Origin: Bacillota bacterium
Lineage (GTDB): Bacteria; Bacillota; Bacilli; Paenibacillales; Paenibacillaceae
Assembly: GCA_023433615.1 (NCBI GenBank)
Contig: JAEZCJ010000097.1
Span: forward strand, 1 to 29,698
Direction of reading: 5' to 3'
DNA length: 29,698 bases
The notes below the pieces were generated by a model. It saw only the letters and a program-made list of their open reading frames with translations, searched no databases and was not told the origin of the DNA. How positions within the stretch are numbered: position 1 is the stretch's first letter; each line of letters starts with the position of its first letter. Made by a program: the position numbers and the translations under genes. Below are positions 1 through 8,713 of the stretch, one piece after another.

Positions 1-184
1 CGAACACGCCGCCCGCCACTTGGCCGACCGTGTCGCCTGCGAACGTCGAAGCTTTTTTCACGCCATCGCCAATGTCGGTAACGAGCTCGCTTCCGAGCTT
101 CTTGCCTACGAACTTGATCGGCTCGCCGAGCACGAATCCCGCCGTCTGCCCGAGCAGCTTGCCTGACTTGCGAAAGAATCCCAT
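1..184 (-). CDS. Hypothetical protein, N-terminal part (runs off window)
   Basis: The first 61 residues of a minus-strand protein are visible; the rest lies left of the window. It starts at the ATG ending at 184, preceded by a GAGGTG ribosome site. The protein begins MGFFRKSGKLLGQTAG and continues with alternating basic and small residues (GEPIKFVGKKLGSELV, then GVKKASTFAGDTVGQVAGG). The Gly/Ala/Val-rich segments could be amphipathic or glycine-zipper-like, and no signal peptide is seen. I do not recognise a named family. Function is unknown; only the reading frame and start are well supported. Confidence 0.6.
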   Translation of the reverse strand, partial: MGFFRKSGKLLGQTAGFVLGEPIKFVGKKLGSELVTDIGDGVKKASTFAGDTVGQVAGGVF

Positions 185-494
185 CTGCGCACGCACCTCA
201 TCCTGTGGTCGATTCTACTAGCATAGTAGCACACCGAGCGTTGCTAGCAGTAGGCAGGAAAAGGAAGAATGCTCGCATTCCTCCCGCGTCCCCGCCCTTC
301 CATTGCACAGACTACAATCGGGTAGCCTTATTCCCGGCATTATTCCCTGCTCTCACTTCTTCACGTTGCAGTTCATACAATGGAATCTCTCATTCTGCCG
401 CCTCCACAGCGAATACGTTGCATGCCATGCAACGGCCTGCACCGAGCGCAAATGAAAAAGGCCGGCATACACCGACCTCTAGCCTTACATCGGA
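185..494. other. Intergenic stretch without a gene
   Basis: This stretch lies between the start of the partial gene and the stop of the YdeI-like gene. Apart from the terminator at 455-478, I see a small hairpin-prone motif (GAATG CTCG CATTC near 268-281) and no convincing reading frame with a ribosome site. A promoter for the partial gene should lie here, but no clear -35/-10 pair is evident. Confidence 0.4.
455..478 (-). terminator. Rho-independent terminator of the YdeI-like gene
   Basis: On the minus strand, AGGTCGG pairs with CCGGCCT (one G-U pair) around the loop TGTATG and is followed by TTTTC. It lies about 17 bases past the stop codon at 495. Confidence 0.7.
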
Positions 495-1055
495 TCAGGA
501 CTCCAGCAGCCGGCCGCCGTCGTTCCATTGTCCGTACAGCTCGTTCATGCGGGTATGCTCGATAAACTTCGTCAATCGGCTGCGATACAAGTCCGCATCC
601 TGCTTCACGGATTGGATATTGTCGATCCGAATTCGAACATAGAGCTCGGGCATGGCTTGGAAATTGCGATAGAGCTCCGCATCCTGGCGCAATTCCGCCA
701 GGATTGCCTCGTCGACCCGGAAGGAGTCTTCATCCATGGCCGGCAGCACCGCGCGGCCTGCGTCGGTCATCAGCCCTAACCGCTCTAACCGCCGGACGCG
801 TTCTTTGTTGAGCTCCGTCCAATTGCTGCCCTTGCGTCTAGGCGAGAAGCGCTGAGCCAATCGGGCATCATCCGTCTTCTTCTTCGTGCTGTCGACCCAT
901 CCGAAGCACAGGGCTTCCTCGACGGTATCCAGATAGCTGACTGCTTGGGGATCCGTCAGGATAAGCCAACAGTGGCCTTCTGTTGCATGATGCTCCTCCA
1001 GCCACTGCCGCCATTGCTGACGCGTGCTTGCTTGGACCCTTTTATCGATAATCAT
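495..1055 (-). CDS. YdeI/OmpD-associated family protein
   Basis: This 186-residue protein resembles the YdeI/OmpD-associated ('bacteriocin-protection') family. Typical features are the N-terminal segment QWLEEHHATEGHCWLIL, the motif EEALCFGWVDSTKKK, the SPRRKGSNWTELNKERVRRL segment and a C-terminal basic helical region. The length is normal for the family. The molecular role of these proteins is not settled; some members have been linked to resistance to antimicrobial peptides or stress, which I do not infer here. There is no signal peptide, so it is probably cytosolic. The ATG at 1055 has GGAGG nine bases upstream. It appears to be a single-gene unit with its own terminator. A TATACT hexamer at 1095-1100 could be its -10, but no well-spaced -35 is present. 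Confidence 0.85.
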   Translation of the reverse strand: MIIDKRVQASTRQQWRQWLEEHHATEGHCWLILTDPQAVSYLDTVEEALCFGWVDSTKKKTDDARLAQRFSPRRKGSNWTELNKERVRRLERLGLMTDAGRAVLPAMDEDSFRVDEAILAELRQDAELYRNFQAMPELYVRIRIDNIQSVKQDADLYRSRLTKFIEHTRMNELYGQWNDGGRLLES

Positions 1056-1266
1056 TCAACAACGCCTCCACGATAATCCTCTGCAATTACCGCTAGTATA
1101 ACCGACCGCAAGTGACACCTGTATGTCAACGTTGCGTACAACTGCTCACTCGGGTCGAATGGCAGCAGCACCGGCAGAAGTTCGCGGAGATGAGTTGTGC
1201 GGTCTGCCTCGATCGGTTAGTCGCTTCCTATCATAGCCGGAATTGATGCACACGCCCATACGCATC

Positions 1267-1304
1267 GAAGAGGGCAGCCGGCGCTGATGCTGGCTGCCCT
1301 CTTC
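1267..1304 (-). terminator. Strong hairpin downstream of SGNH hydrolase gene
   Basis: A perfect 13-bp inverted repeat (GAAGAGGGCAGCC with GGCTGCCCTCTTC) and a 12-base loop lies just after the stop of the SGNH gene at 1312. There is no long U tract, so the terminator role rests on position and stem strength. Confidence 0.6.
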
Positions 1305-1311
1305 ATGCTGG

Positions 1312-1929
1312 CTAGATTCGTTCCAGGAACGACGCGGCCATATCCGCGATCCGGGCATGCCCCTTCTCGTTCGGATGCAGGCCGTCCGACGTGAACCAAG
1401 GGAGCGTGAGCTTGTTCATGCCGCTCTCCGCATACAGGTCCAAGACCGGCAGTGCATAGTGTCGACCAAGCGCCTTAACGGCTTCCGCATATTCGATCAA
1501 GCGATGTCCCTGCTCGTTCTTCGCTTCGCAATCGAAGCCGTCCTTGTCCCGCTGCAGCGGCGTCCACAGGCTCAATCGACATGCCGGATTGCGGACCAGC
1601 AAGCTCTCGATCAGAGAGGCGTATGCGCCAGCGAACGTGTACGGATCATGCTCGGCCAGCGTGCCGATCGGCTTGTTAAGCCTGTAATCGTTCGTCCCCG
1701 CATAGATCGTCACGCAGTCCAGGGCAGGATCGACGACGGCCCCCATCCGGTACGTCGAGCCTTCGTCCGTTGCGCCGCCAGCGGTCATGGGGCAGCCGCT
1801 CCTGCCGTAATTGACGACTTCCGCGAAGCCCAGTCTGGCAGCGACAAGCGGCTGATAGCCGTTCGCTGCCGTAATGCTGTCGCCGAGCGTTCCCCAGCGC
1901 AATCCTTGCCATCTCAAGGCAGCCACCAC
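1312..1929 (-). CDS. SGNH/GDSL-family hydrolase (lipase/esterase-like)
   Basis: A 205-residue SGNH hydrolase. All four family blocks are readable: GDS with the nucleophilic Ser near residue 18, Gly in NYGRSG near 42, Asn in GTND near 80, and DGLHP near 182-186 supplying the catalytic Asp and His. The family hydrolyses esters of lipids, sugars or peptidoglycan substituents; the substrate here cannot be told. There is no signal peptide, so it is probably cytosolic. The start is GTG at 1929 (two GTG codons in a row), with GAGGAG overlapping the stop of the upstream DUF1697 gene eight bases away. The two genes are therefore likely co-transcribed and translationally coupled. Confidence 0.88.
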   Translation of the reverse strand: MVAALRWQGLRWGTLGDSITAANGYQPLVAARLGFAEVVNYGRSGCPMTAGGATDEGSTYRMGAVVDPALDCVTIYAGTNDYRLNKPIGTLAEHDPYTFAGAYASLIESLLVRNPACRLSLWTPLQRDKDGFDCEAKNEQGHRLIEYAEAVKALGRHYALPVLDLYAESGMNKLTLPWFTSDGLHPNEKGHARIADMAASFLERI

Positions 1930-1937
1930 CGTCTCCT

Positions 1938-2501
1938 CTATTGTCCAGCCATCTCATCCATCAATTCCAACAGCTTGTGGATCGTCTTCGAATTGCGCAC
2001 CGTGGACGGAACGCCCAGCTTCTCGACCTGCGCCGACAGCTTCGAATTGCGGATGCTCTGGTCGAACAAGAGGTACAGGTCCCTGCCGGCCAGCACGAAC
2101 CGGTCGCCTCCGGTCTCGTAGCCGCGCAGCTTCTCCACCTTCTCCGGTTGCGGCGCTTCGAGCAGCATCGAGACATAGAGCACCTCTTTGTCCGTGGCGG
2201 CTCTCGCATCGGCTACCTGCTCCTCCGAGAACGGCCACCCGTCCGCGATCTGCCCGATCTCTTCGCGTGACCGGAGCACTACCTTGATCGACAGCCTGAA
2301 CACAGCCTCGATCTGCTGCTCGATGCGCTGCCGCAGCTCGGGCTCGTTCGCACCCGATTCGAATAAAATATTGCCGCTCTGTATGTACGTCTGCACCCGC
2401 GCCAAGCCGATCGCTTCCATCGCCGCACGCAGGTCGACCATCTTGATTTTGTTATGGCCGCCGACATTAATGCCCCGCAGCAATGCTACATAGATTGCCA
2501 A
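1938..2501 (-). CDS. DUF1697 family protein
   Basis: A 187-residue protein with the DUF1697 signature: VALLRGINVGGHNKIKM at the N terminus, then TYIQSGNILFES, and the C-terminal NSKLSAQVEKLG and STVRNSKTIHKLLEL segments. The length is full for the family. No biochemical function is established for DUF1697, and no signal or membrane segment is present. The start appears to be TTG at 2501, because AGGTGA lies at suitable spacing and no ATG is available nearby. It is the first gene of a two-gene unit with the SGNH hydrolase. Confidence 0.9.
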   Translation of the reverse strand: MAIYVALLRGINVGGHNKIKMVDLRAAMEAIGLARVQTYIQSGNILFESGANEPELRQRIEQQIEAVFRLSIKVVLRSREEIGQIADGWPFSEEQVADARAATDKEVLYVSMLLEAPQPEKVEKLRGYETGGDRFVLAGRDLYLLFDQSIRNSKLSAQVEKLGVPSTVRNSKTIHKLLELMDEMAGQ

Positions 2502-2573
2502 TTCGGCTCACCTCACTTAACCGTATAATAGCCGCTCCGGTACGGCATTCCCTACGGATGACAGCCTTCCGCC

Positions 2574-2951
2574 TCATCGGGGCTGCCATATTTTCAGCTT
2601 ATTGCCGTCCGGGTCGTAGAGATCGAATTCCTTGAACCAGCTGTGCTCGACCATCGCCTCGGCACGGATGCCGGCTTCGCGCACATGCTCGTACAGCGCG
2701 TCGATATCGGCAGCTCGCATGCATACGACAGGCATCTCATGCGATTCGCCATTCTCCAGCCACTCCCGCGTGCGAAAAGCGAGCGCCGTCTGCCCCTCCC
2801 TCTCGCGCAGGAATACCTCTTGCCGACCGGCCAACAGGTAGTCTCCCCCATGCTCCAGTCCCAGATGCTCCATGTACCATGCTTCGGCTTGTCGCCTGTT
2901 CGTAACCGGCAGGTAGATGCCGTCGATTCCTACGATATTCGTCTGCTTCAT
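2574..2951 (-). CDS. VOC family (glyoxalase/bleomycin-resistance fold) protein
   Basis: A 125-residue single-module VOC protein with two beta-alpha-beta-beta-beta repeats. The first repeat starts GIYLPVTNRRQAEAWYMEHLGL. The second ends FKEFDLYDPDGNKLKIWQ, the usual closing motif in which the Glu/Asp side chains often form the metal or substrate site. Members include glyoxalases, dioxygenases and drug-binding proteins; the specific substrate is not predictable. The ATG at 2951 is preceded by GGGGAG, and a good sigma-A-type promoter lies at 2979-3007. It appears to be its own transcription unit. Confidence 0.85.
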   Translation of the reverse strand: MKQTNIVGIDGIYLPVTNRRQAEAWYMEHLGLEHGGDYLLAGRQEVFLREREGQTALAFRTREWLENGESHEMPVVCMRAADIDALYEHVREAGIRAEAMVEHSWFKEFDLYDPDGNKLKIWQPR

Positions 2952-2978
2952 CCATACAACTCCCCTGAATGGTTAGGT

Positions 2979-3007
2979 AATATATCTATTCCATGTCAGG
3001 GCGGCAA
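2979..3007 (-). promoter_or_regulatory. Sigma-A-type promoter for the VOC gene
   Basis: On the minus strand, TTGCCG and TATATT are separated by 17 bases, about 28 bases upstream of the VOC start codon. Confidence 0.6.
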
Positions 3008-3071
3008 TTCCTTCACGCATATTCCGAAGGACTAATTCCATGTCACGCGCGACGATGACGCCACATGCGGA

Positions 3072-3102
3072 AGACGCCAGGGAGAGCATCTCCTTGGCGT
3101 CT
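3072..3102. other. Long near-perfect hairpin
   Basis: Two 14-base arms (3072-3085 and 3089-3102) pair with one G-U wobble around a 3-base loop. It lies between the SLH-gene stop and the VOC promoter and has no U tract on either strand. It may be a back-up terminator or a mobile palindromic repeat. Confidence 0.6.
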
Positions 3103-3174
3103 CTAACACGACAGTAACTCGATTCGGGAATAGACTTTAACCAGTTACTCGCTTGGTATATGGAGCCGCCTGTC

Positions 3175-3195
3175 GGAAAAGGCAGCCCCGCCTTT
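3175..3195 (-). terminator. Probable terminator of the SLH protein gene
   Basis: AAAGGC pairs with GCCTTT around the loop GGGGCT, followed by TTCC. The stem overlaps the TAA stop codon at 3194-3196. The stem is short, so it may act with the hairpin at 3072-3102. Confidence 0.45.
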
Positions 3196-6100
3196 AAATC
3201 AAATCGGATATTGTGAGCAGTCGTTGGATTGCCGTTGCCACTTCGGCTCGGGTCATGCCGGCCTCCGGCGCGAGCCTGTTCTGGCCTCTGCCCGTTATGA
3301 TGCCGCTCTGCACGCTGGCTACAGCCCCGCTTTGTGCCCATGCCGCCACGCTGGCCGCATCGTCGAAGGATTGTAATGTCGCTTCTCCCGACTCGTCGGA
3401 CAGCTTGTCCTTCAGAACAGTCAGCGCCATCGCCTTGGACAAGATCGACATTGCCTGTTCGCGGGTAATCTTGTCATTCGGGCGGAAGGTGCCGTCCGCG
3501 AATCCGTCAATCAGACCGTATGCATGAGCCGTGTGAATGGCGCCGTTGTACCAGTCTGTCGTTCTCACGTCAGAGAATGCCGTTGCGCCGTCTTCCAGCT
3601 TGAGTCCAAGCCCGCGTACAAGAACGGCCACTAACTCGGCGCGGGTAATGTCCCGGTCGGGATCAAACATGCCGCCTCCCGTACCCTGAATAACCATGCG
3701 CGAACCCATGTCGTTGACAGCGTCTTTCGCCCAATGGTTCTTAACGTCTTCGAACTCGACAGGATGCCAGACGACGGAGTACGTGCTGTTGGTCAAACTG
3801 TTGATGACCGCATAATGAATGCCGTCAATCATGATGATTTTCGTCGGCACATGGCGCGCAGTTCCGTCCGATTCGATCACGACGCCTGTCGTAATCTTGT
3901 TCGGGTCAACACCTCCGGGAATGGCGATCGTTCTTTCTACATAGACGTTGAATTGCGATACCTCGATTGTCTTGTCTCCGTATATGGCTCTAACCGTAAA
4001 ATCTACCGGGGGAGCGACAATCGTGAATGTTCCCTTCTCTGCTGCATTCCTAACGTTCCCGATCGTTACGGCTGCCGGAACGGCGATCTCAATCTGCACC
4101 TTAATATCTTGCAGCGCTATGGATTTGCCCAGCTTGTCGGAAATGGCGCCGATGTTGATTTGTTGCGCAGGTAACGTATACGAAGCGCTCTCTGTCTTGA
4201 TTTCTACGCTCGCCTGTTTTTGTTCCATGTTTTTGACCATCCGGCCGTTCAGTTCGCCGATGACGACGTCCGACTTCGCGCCGGCCGGAATGGCAATTGT
4301 CGCCCTTTCCCCTTCCGCTTCCAGCCGCTGTTTCAGCTTATCTTCATCCAGGACGATTCTCGTTACTAGTTGACCATGCCGCTGCTCTGCAATTGCCGTG
4401 CCGGTTCGTTCCACCTTTCCATTGACTAGCACATCGACTCCCTCGTCTGCAGGCTCGGTAGAAGGCAGAGACGGTTGAGGCGGCGTATTGCTGTCGTCAC
4501 CGTCATTGTTTGCCGGTGCTGCAGGCGTGACAGCGTTAGATGCGGTTGACGGAGCTCCTCTACCCGCAGCGTTAATAGCATTCGCCGTGAATGTATAAGT
4601 CCTGCCATTCGTTAAACCCGTCACCTTGATCGGGCTTGCGGCACCGGTTACGATGATATTCCCTGGGGAAGCGGTCACTTCAAATCTAGTGATTGCGCTG
4701 CCGCCATTGTCAACCGGAGCAGTGAAGGTGATCAATACCTCGCCGTCGCCCGGCACGGCCTTTATATTCGTAGGCGGTCCCGGTACAGCGGCCGGCGTGG
4801 CATGGACTTGCTCGGATTGGACTATGATTTGTTTGCTCGCATCCAACGCCATCACCTGGAAACGATAGGAACGGCCGTTCTCGAGGTCTTGTACCCGGTA
4901 GCTGATCTCATCGCCCGGCAATGTAATCATGAAGGAATCGTTGCTATATAGGCTGTAATAAACAGCATCCGTAACGGAATTCCAGCTCAAGTCCACATGA
5001 CCGTCCCCTCTCTCTGCAGTAAGCGCAAGAGGAGTTGGAGATGCGGATGTCACTGTAAAATAGACTTGAAAGCTTAGGTCAATCCCGTAATCCGCTGTGA
5101 TCGTTACCTCATCCTCGTACGTCCCGGCAGTCAATCCAACCTTCGGAGATACAGTAAAGCCGGTTTGCGCATTTGCTTCATCCAGCTTCGCGGCTCCGGG
5201 CGGGCTTACTTCGAATGCGCCGGCATTCGCTCCGGTCAAATTCACCTTGAGATTGTCCAAGCTTCCCGGCATCCATTTCGTGATCGTTACCGTAAGCGGA
5301 TCAGCCGGCGCATATCCCGGCGCGGCATCGGCGAACGAATAGGGGCCCGATTGCGAAAGCTCAGCCAGCGGCTTGAACGTCATTTGCTGCTCGGCGGCGT
5401 ATGTTTCCGCATGGGAACCCGGATGACCGTACAGAACCAGCTCGGACGAATTGCCGCTAAACGCATCCTCTTGGATAATCGTGTCTGTATTCAGTACGAC
5501 AACTTCGGTTAACCCGTTGTGCTGGAATGCCCCTGCCTGCACTTCTTTCGTACTGTAAGGAAGAAGCACCTTCTCCAACTGATTATTGCCGAAAGCCGCG
5601 GTACGGATCGTCTCGATCCCTTCCGACAGAACCAGTTCCCGCAATTGGGCATGATTAAATGCGTTGTCCCCTACGGTCGTCACGCTGCCTGGAATCATGA
5701 CGCTGGCCAGTCTGGATCCCGAGAAAGTTCCTTGTCCGATTTCTGTCAACCCGTTCGGAAGTCTCACCTGCGTGATGCTTGAATTCATAAAGGACGACGG
5801 TGCCAGCCGGGTCACCGTATCCGGCAGACTTACGCTGGTTGCATTTTCCGTATCCTGAAACACCCCATCCCCGATGCCGGTCACGATGATGCCCGACAAT
5901 GTACTCGGAACGACGACCTTCTCCGGTCCAGTCGCATCATTGTAGCTCGTAATATCGCCCGTTGCGATGTCCACCGTGAAGAGCATCGAGTCGATAAACG
6001 AATGCCCGTTAGTCGATGCATAGGTATGCGCCGTAGAACCGGCAGGTGCCACAATATACAAATCCTCCGGGTGAGCTTGATTGCCGGCAAACGCACCGCC

Positions 6101-7567
6101 GCCGATACTGGTCGACCCGCCCATAAACGTGACAGACGTTAATGCATTCATTCCAAAGACCGCCAGCGCCAGACTTGTTACATTGGCGGGAATCGTAAGC
6201 GAAGTGATCTGATTGTCCATGAACGCTCTGCTGTTGATCGTTTTCAGGCTGTTCGGCAGATGCAAGGTTGTCAGCAGATTCCCCCGAAATGCCGAGCTGC
6301 CGATATCCTGAACCGATTCCGGAAGCGTAAGCGACGACAATTGATTGGACAAGAACATATTATTCGGTATCGAATCCATCCAGGAAGGAATCGTAATGTC
6401 CGTCAGCTTATTTTCGCCAAAAACGCCTGATCCAAAGTTTACGGCAGCGGAAGGGAACGCAATGCTTGCAATCTGGTTTGTGTAGAACGCAAAATTGCCG
6501 ACAGCCGTTACCGATTCGGGCAAATTGACTTCGGTCAACGCATTTTCGGAAAATGCATAATTTCCGATCGTCTCAAGCTGTTCGGGCAAGGCCACCGCGG
6601 TCAACCGGTTTTTGTAGAACGCGTTGTCTCCGATGGTCTTGATGCTGTCAGGTATAATTATCGTTGAAAGCTCATTTTCCGCAAACGCAAAATTGGATAT
6701 AGCCCCCAGTTCCGATGGCAGCGTGACGCTAACGAGGCGATTGAACCTGAATACGGCGTCGCCCATGGAGACTACACTGTCCGGAATGACGACAGATGCA
6801 AGTTCATTGCTGTCGAATGCATTTTTTCCGATCGAAGTAAGGCCCTCAGGCAGCGCGACGGAGGTCAATTTATTTAACAGGAATGCTTCCTGCCCGATCG
6901 TCTTCACCGAACTCGGAATCGTGACGGAAGTGATTTGATTTTGCCTGAAAACACCTGAATTTATCGCTTCAATATGTGCCGGTAAAGTAACCGAGACGAT
7001 TTCATTGCCCAGAAAAGCGTTGTTTTCAATTGTCTTCACACTGTCCGGCAAAGAGACGGACGTCAGCTTATTAAAAGAAAAAGCGGAATCCCGGATGATT
7101 TCAACCCCATCGGGTATGTGAACCGAGGTTAGTTCGTTATGTAAAAATGCCATGGTGCCGATTTCTTTCACATGGTTCGGGATGACCAACGAGGTCAAAT
7201 GATTGCTCTCAAAAGCCCCTGTGCCGATCTTGGCAAGGCTTGCCGGCAATGTTACGGAAGTCAGGAAATTCTCTTTAAATGCTCTGGTTCCGATCTGTTC
7301 CACGCTGTCCGGAATGACAACGCTCATTACGTTTTTTGCCAAGAACGCTTCATCGCCGATTGCTCTGACTGCCGTACCACCGATTACAGCAGGTATTACG
7401 ACATCACGTGGGCCGAGGTCGCTGTATCCATGAATCGTACCCGTCGCCGAATCAAACGTAAAGTGGCTGTCGGGGTCTGCAGCCGATACCGTCTGTCTCA
7501 TCTGCGGTGGCAAGCCCGCTGATGCCAGTACTGCAATCAGCAGAATAAGCAATAACCGTTTGTACAC
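3194..7567 (-). CDS. BspA-type leucine-rich repeat surface protein with Fn3 and SLH domains
   Basis: A 1457-residue secreted cell-surface protein. A signal peptide covers about residues 1-29 (hydrophobic LLLILLIAVLASAG, cleavage near VSAAD). LRR_5/BspA-type repeats of roughly 23 residues follow, with consensus LTSVTLPDSVKTIGxxAFxxN. I count about 20 in a first block (about 45-515) and 7 in a second (about 545-690), each closed by a capping segment. Next come a beta-rich region (about 720-845), two fibronectin-III domains (about 845-1015), a Pro/Asn/Asp linker, a further beta-rich region, and three SLH domains (about 1267-1457; FEDVKNHWAKDAV, FSDVRTTDWYNGAIHTAHAYGLIDG). SLH domains bind pyruvylated secondary cell-wall polymer, so the protein should sit in the S-layer; the LRR face probably binds a ligand or matrix. 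The start is GTG at 7567 with AGGGAG about ten bases upstream. It appears monocistronic. Confidence 0.93.
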   Translation of the reverse strand: MYKRLLLILLIAVLASAGLPPQMRQTVSAADPDSHFTFDSATGTIHGYSDLGPRDVVIPAVIGGTAVRAIGDEAFLAKNVMSVVIPDSVEQIGTRAFKENFLTSVTLPASLAKIGTGAFESNHLTSLVIPNHVKEIGTMAFLHNELTSVHIPDGVEIIRDSAFSFNKLTSVSLPDSVKTIENNAFLGNEIVSVTLPAHIEAINSGVFRQNQITSVTIPSSVKTIGQEAFLLNKLTSVALPEGLTSIGKNAFDSNELASVVIPDSVVSMGDAVFRFNRLVSVTLPSELGAISNFAFAENELSTIIIPDSIKTIGDNAFYKNRLTAVALPEQLETIGNYAFSENALTEVNLPESVTAVGNFAFYTNQIASIAFPSAAVNFGSGVFGENKLTDITIPSWMDSIPNNMFLSNQLSSLTLPESVQDIGSSAFRGNLLTTLHLPNSLKTINSRAFMDNQITSLTIPANVTSLALAVFGMNALTSVTFMGGSTSIGGGAFAGNQAHPEDLYIVAPAGSTAHTYASTNGHSFIDSMLFTVDIATGDITSYNDATGPEKVVVPSTLSGIIVTGIGDGVFQDTENATSVSLPDTVTRLAPSSFMNSSITQVRLPNGLTEIGQGTFSGSRLASVMIPGSVTTVGDNAFNHAQLRELVLSEGIETIRTAAFGNNQLEKVLLPYSTKEVQAGAFQHNGLTEVVVLNTDTIIQEDAFSGNSSELVLYGHPGSHAETYAAEQQMTFKPLAELSQSGPYSFADAAPGYAPADPLTVTITKWMPGSLDNLKVNLTGANAGAFEVSPPGAAKLDEANAQTGFTVSPKVGLTAGTYEDEVTITADYGIDLSFQVYFTVTSASPTPLALTAERGDGHVDLSWNSVTDAVYYSLYSNDSFMITLPGDEISYRVQDLENGRSYRFQVMALDASKQIIVQSEQVHATPAAVPGPPTNIKAVPGDGEVLITFTAPVDNGGSAITRFEVTASPGNIIVTGAASPIKVTGLTNGRTYTFTANAINAAGRGAPSTASNAVTPAAPANNDGDDSNTPPQPSLPSTEPADEGVDVLVNGKVERTGTAIAEQRHGQLVTRIVLDEDKLKQRLEAEGERATIAIPAGAKSDVVIGELNGRMVKNMEQKQASVEIKTESASYTLPAQQINIGAISDKLGKSIALQDIKVQIEIAVPAAVTIGNVRNAAEKGTFTIVAPPVDFTVRAIYGDKTIEVSQFNVYVERTIAIPGGVDPNKITTGVVIESDGTARHVPTKIIMIDGIHYAVINSLTNSTYSVVWHPVEFEDVKNHWAKDAVNDMGSRMVIQGTGGGMFDPDRDITRAELVAVLVRGLGLKLEDGATAFSDVRTTDWYNGAIHTAHAYGLIDGFADGTFRPNDKITREQAMSILSKAMALTVLKDKLSDESGEATLQSFDDAASVAAWAQSGAVASVQSGIITGRGQNRLAPEAGMTRAEVATAIQRLLTISDLI

Positions 7568-7930
7568 TATAAAGCACTCCCTTCATAAACTGCCTCGTTC
7601 GGCAAAATAAGCAATATGCGACATCATAACCTAAGAAATGTTGCAAAATTGTTGCAAAACTCCGCGGAATAGCGGGAGGAGTCAGCTCCTTAAGTTCTTT
7701 CGCGGAGCTACTCTTGACGATTTTTGGCGCGCGATGCCAATCCCAAAATGCGTTGACCTGTCCAGTTCATGCCTTCTTCCTCCTAGTCATCGATTTCGAT
7801 TCCATACGTCTAGGCATGTTCCCTTGCTTATTTACACCATCTCTCACGTTAAGGTATAATCTCGACGACCTGCTGCTGTTAGGCTGCGGGCAACCTCGGG
7901 GGCTACGCCCAGAATGGAGAAATGAACGCG
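7568..7930. other. Divergent intergenic region, SLH gene / methyltransferase gene
   Basis: It must contain promoters for both flanking genes. The plus-strand promoter at 7831-7860 is clear. On the minus side no clean -35/-10 pair is visible. A direct repeat of TTGCAA (GTTGCAAAATTGTTGCAAAAC, with copies near 7642 and 7653) and GGAGTCAGCTCC-type dyads near 7677 are the only structure seen. No small gene is supported. Confidence 0.45.
7831..7860 (+). promoter_or_regulatory. Sigma-A-type promoter for the methyltransferase gene
   Basis: TTTACA (7831-7836) and a consensus TATAAT (7855-7860) are separated by 18 bases. This leaves a leader of about 65 bases before the start codon at 7931. Confidence 0.8.
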
Positions 7931-8662
7931 ATGTCGCAGAACATTTATGATAACGATGCATTCTTCCAAGGCTACAGCCAGATGAATCGCTCCGTGCACG
8001 GGCTTGACGGCGCGCCGGAATGGCCGACGCTGCGGTCGCTGCTGCCGGATATGAGCGGCGCCCGCGTCCTCGATCTCGGCTGCGGGTTCGGATGGTTCTG
8101 CCGCTGGGCGAGACAGCACGGTGCCGCAAGCGTGCTCGGGATCGATATTTCGGAGAACATGCTGGCCAGGGCGGCAAGGGACACGCAAGACGCAACGATA
8201 ACATACCGCAGAGGCGACTTGGAGAGCGTGACGCTAGAGCCTGATGCTTACGATCTTGTGTACAGCTCGCTGGCGCTGCATTATATCGAGGACCTGCCGC
8301 GCTTGATGGGCGAGATACGCGCATCCCTCAAGCCAGGCGGCAGCCTCGTATGCTCGATCGAGCATCCCGTCTATACAGCTTCGATTGCGGCGGGATGGAT
8401 CCAGCATCCGGACGGGCACCAGACTTGGCCGGTCGACCATTATCAATACGAAGGTCCGCGCACGACGAATTGGCTCGTCGAAGGGGTCGTCAAGCAGCAT
8501 CGCACGATCGGTACATACGTGAACCTGCTTATTCGGCTTGGCTTCACGATCACCCATGTTCAGGACTGGGGACTTACCCCCGAATTGCTGGACGCTCATC
8601 CCGATTGGGAGGAAGAGATGCATCGCCCGATGTTCCTGTTACTATCGGCTAGGCGTGCTTAA
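7931..8662 (+). CDS. Class I SAM-dependent methyltransferase
   Basis: A 243-residue methyltransferase of the Methyltransf_11/25 type. The SAM-binding motif I is VLDLGCGFGWF. The acidic end of strand 2 is GIDISENML, and the later motifs are DLVYSSLALHYIEDL and SLKPGGSLVCSIEHPVY. The C-terminal half (WLVEGVVKQHRTIGTYVNLLIRLGF) is typical of the small-molecule methyltransferases common in Bacillales. The substrate is unknown. I chose the second ATG (7931, MSQNIYDN) because GGAG lies 11 bases before it but only two bases before the ATG at 7922. The gene is alone on the plus strand, with its own promoter and a shared terminator downstream. Confidence 0.9.
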   Translation: MSQNIYDNDAFFQGYSQMNRSVHGLDGAPEWPTLRSLLPDMSGARVLDLGCGFGWFCRWARQHGAASVLGIDISENMLARAARDTQDATITYRRGDLESVTLEPDAYDLVYSSLALHYIEDLPRLMGEIRASLKPGGSLVCSIEHPVYTASIAAGWIQHPDGHQTWPVDHYQYEGPRTTNWLVEGVVKQHRTIGTYVNLLIRLGFTITHVQDWGLTPELLDAHPDWEEEMHRPMFLLLSARRA

Positions 8663-8674
8663 GAACAGTAATAA

Positions 8675-8702
8675 CCCCGGTCTCCTAATCGGAGGACCGG
8701 GG
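8675..8702. terminator. Bidirectional terminator between convergent genes
   Basis: A GC-rich stem (CCCCGGTCTCC with GGAGGACCGGGG, one bulge) and loop TAATC lies between the convergent methyltransferase and nitroreductase genes. The minus-strand side is followed by TTATTACTGTT. Confidence 0.75.
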
Positions 8703-8713
8703 CATCGATTCGA

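Noticed and set aside
1357..2121. Plus-strand 254-residue open frame
   Set aside because: It is antisense to the SGNH and DUF1697 genes, and its composition is that of a GC-driven shadow frame.
2973..3341. Minus-strand frame continuing past the SLH gene stop
   Set aside because: It overlaps the SLH C terminus in another frame, contains the 14-bp hairpin and has no ribosome site; no family resemblance seen.
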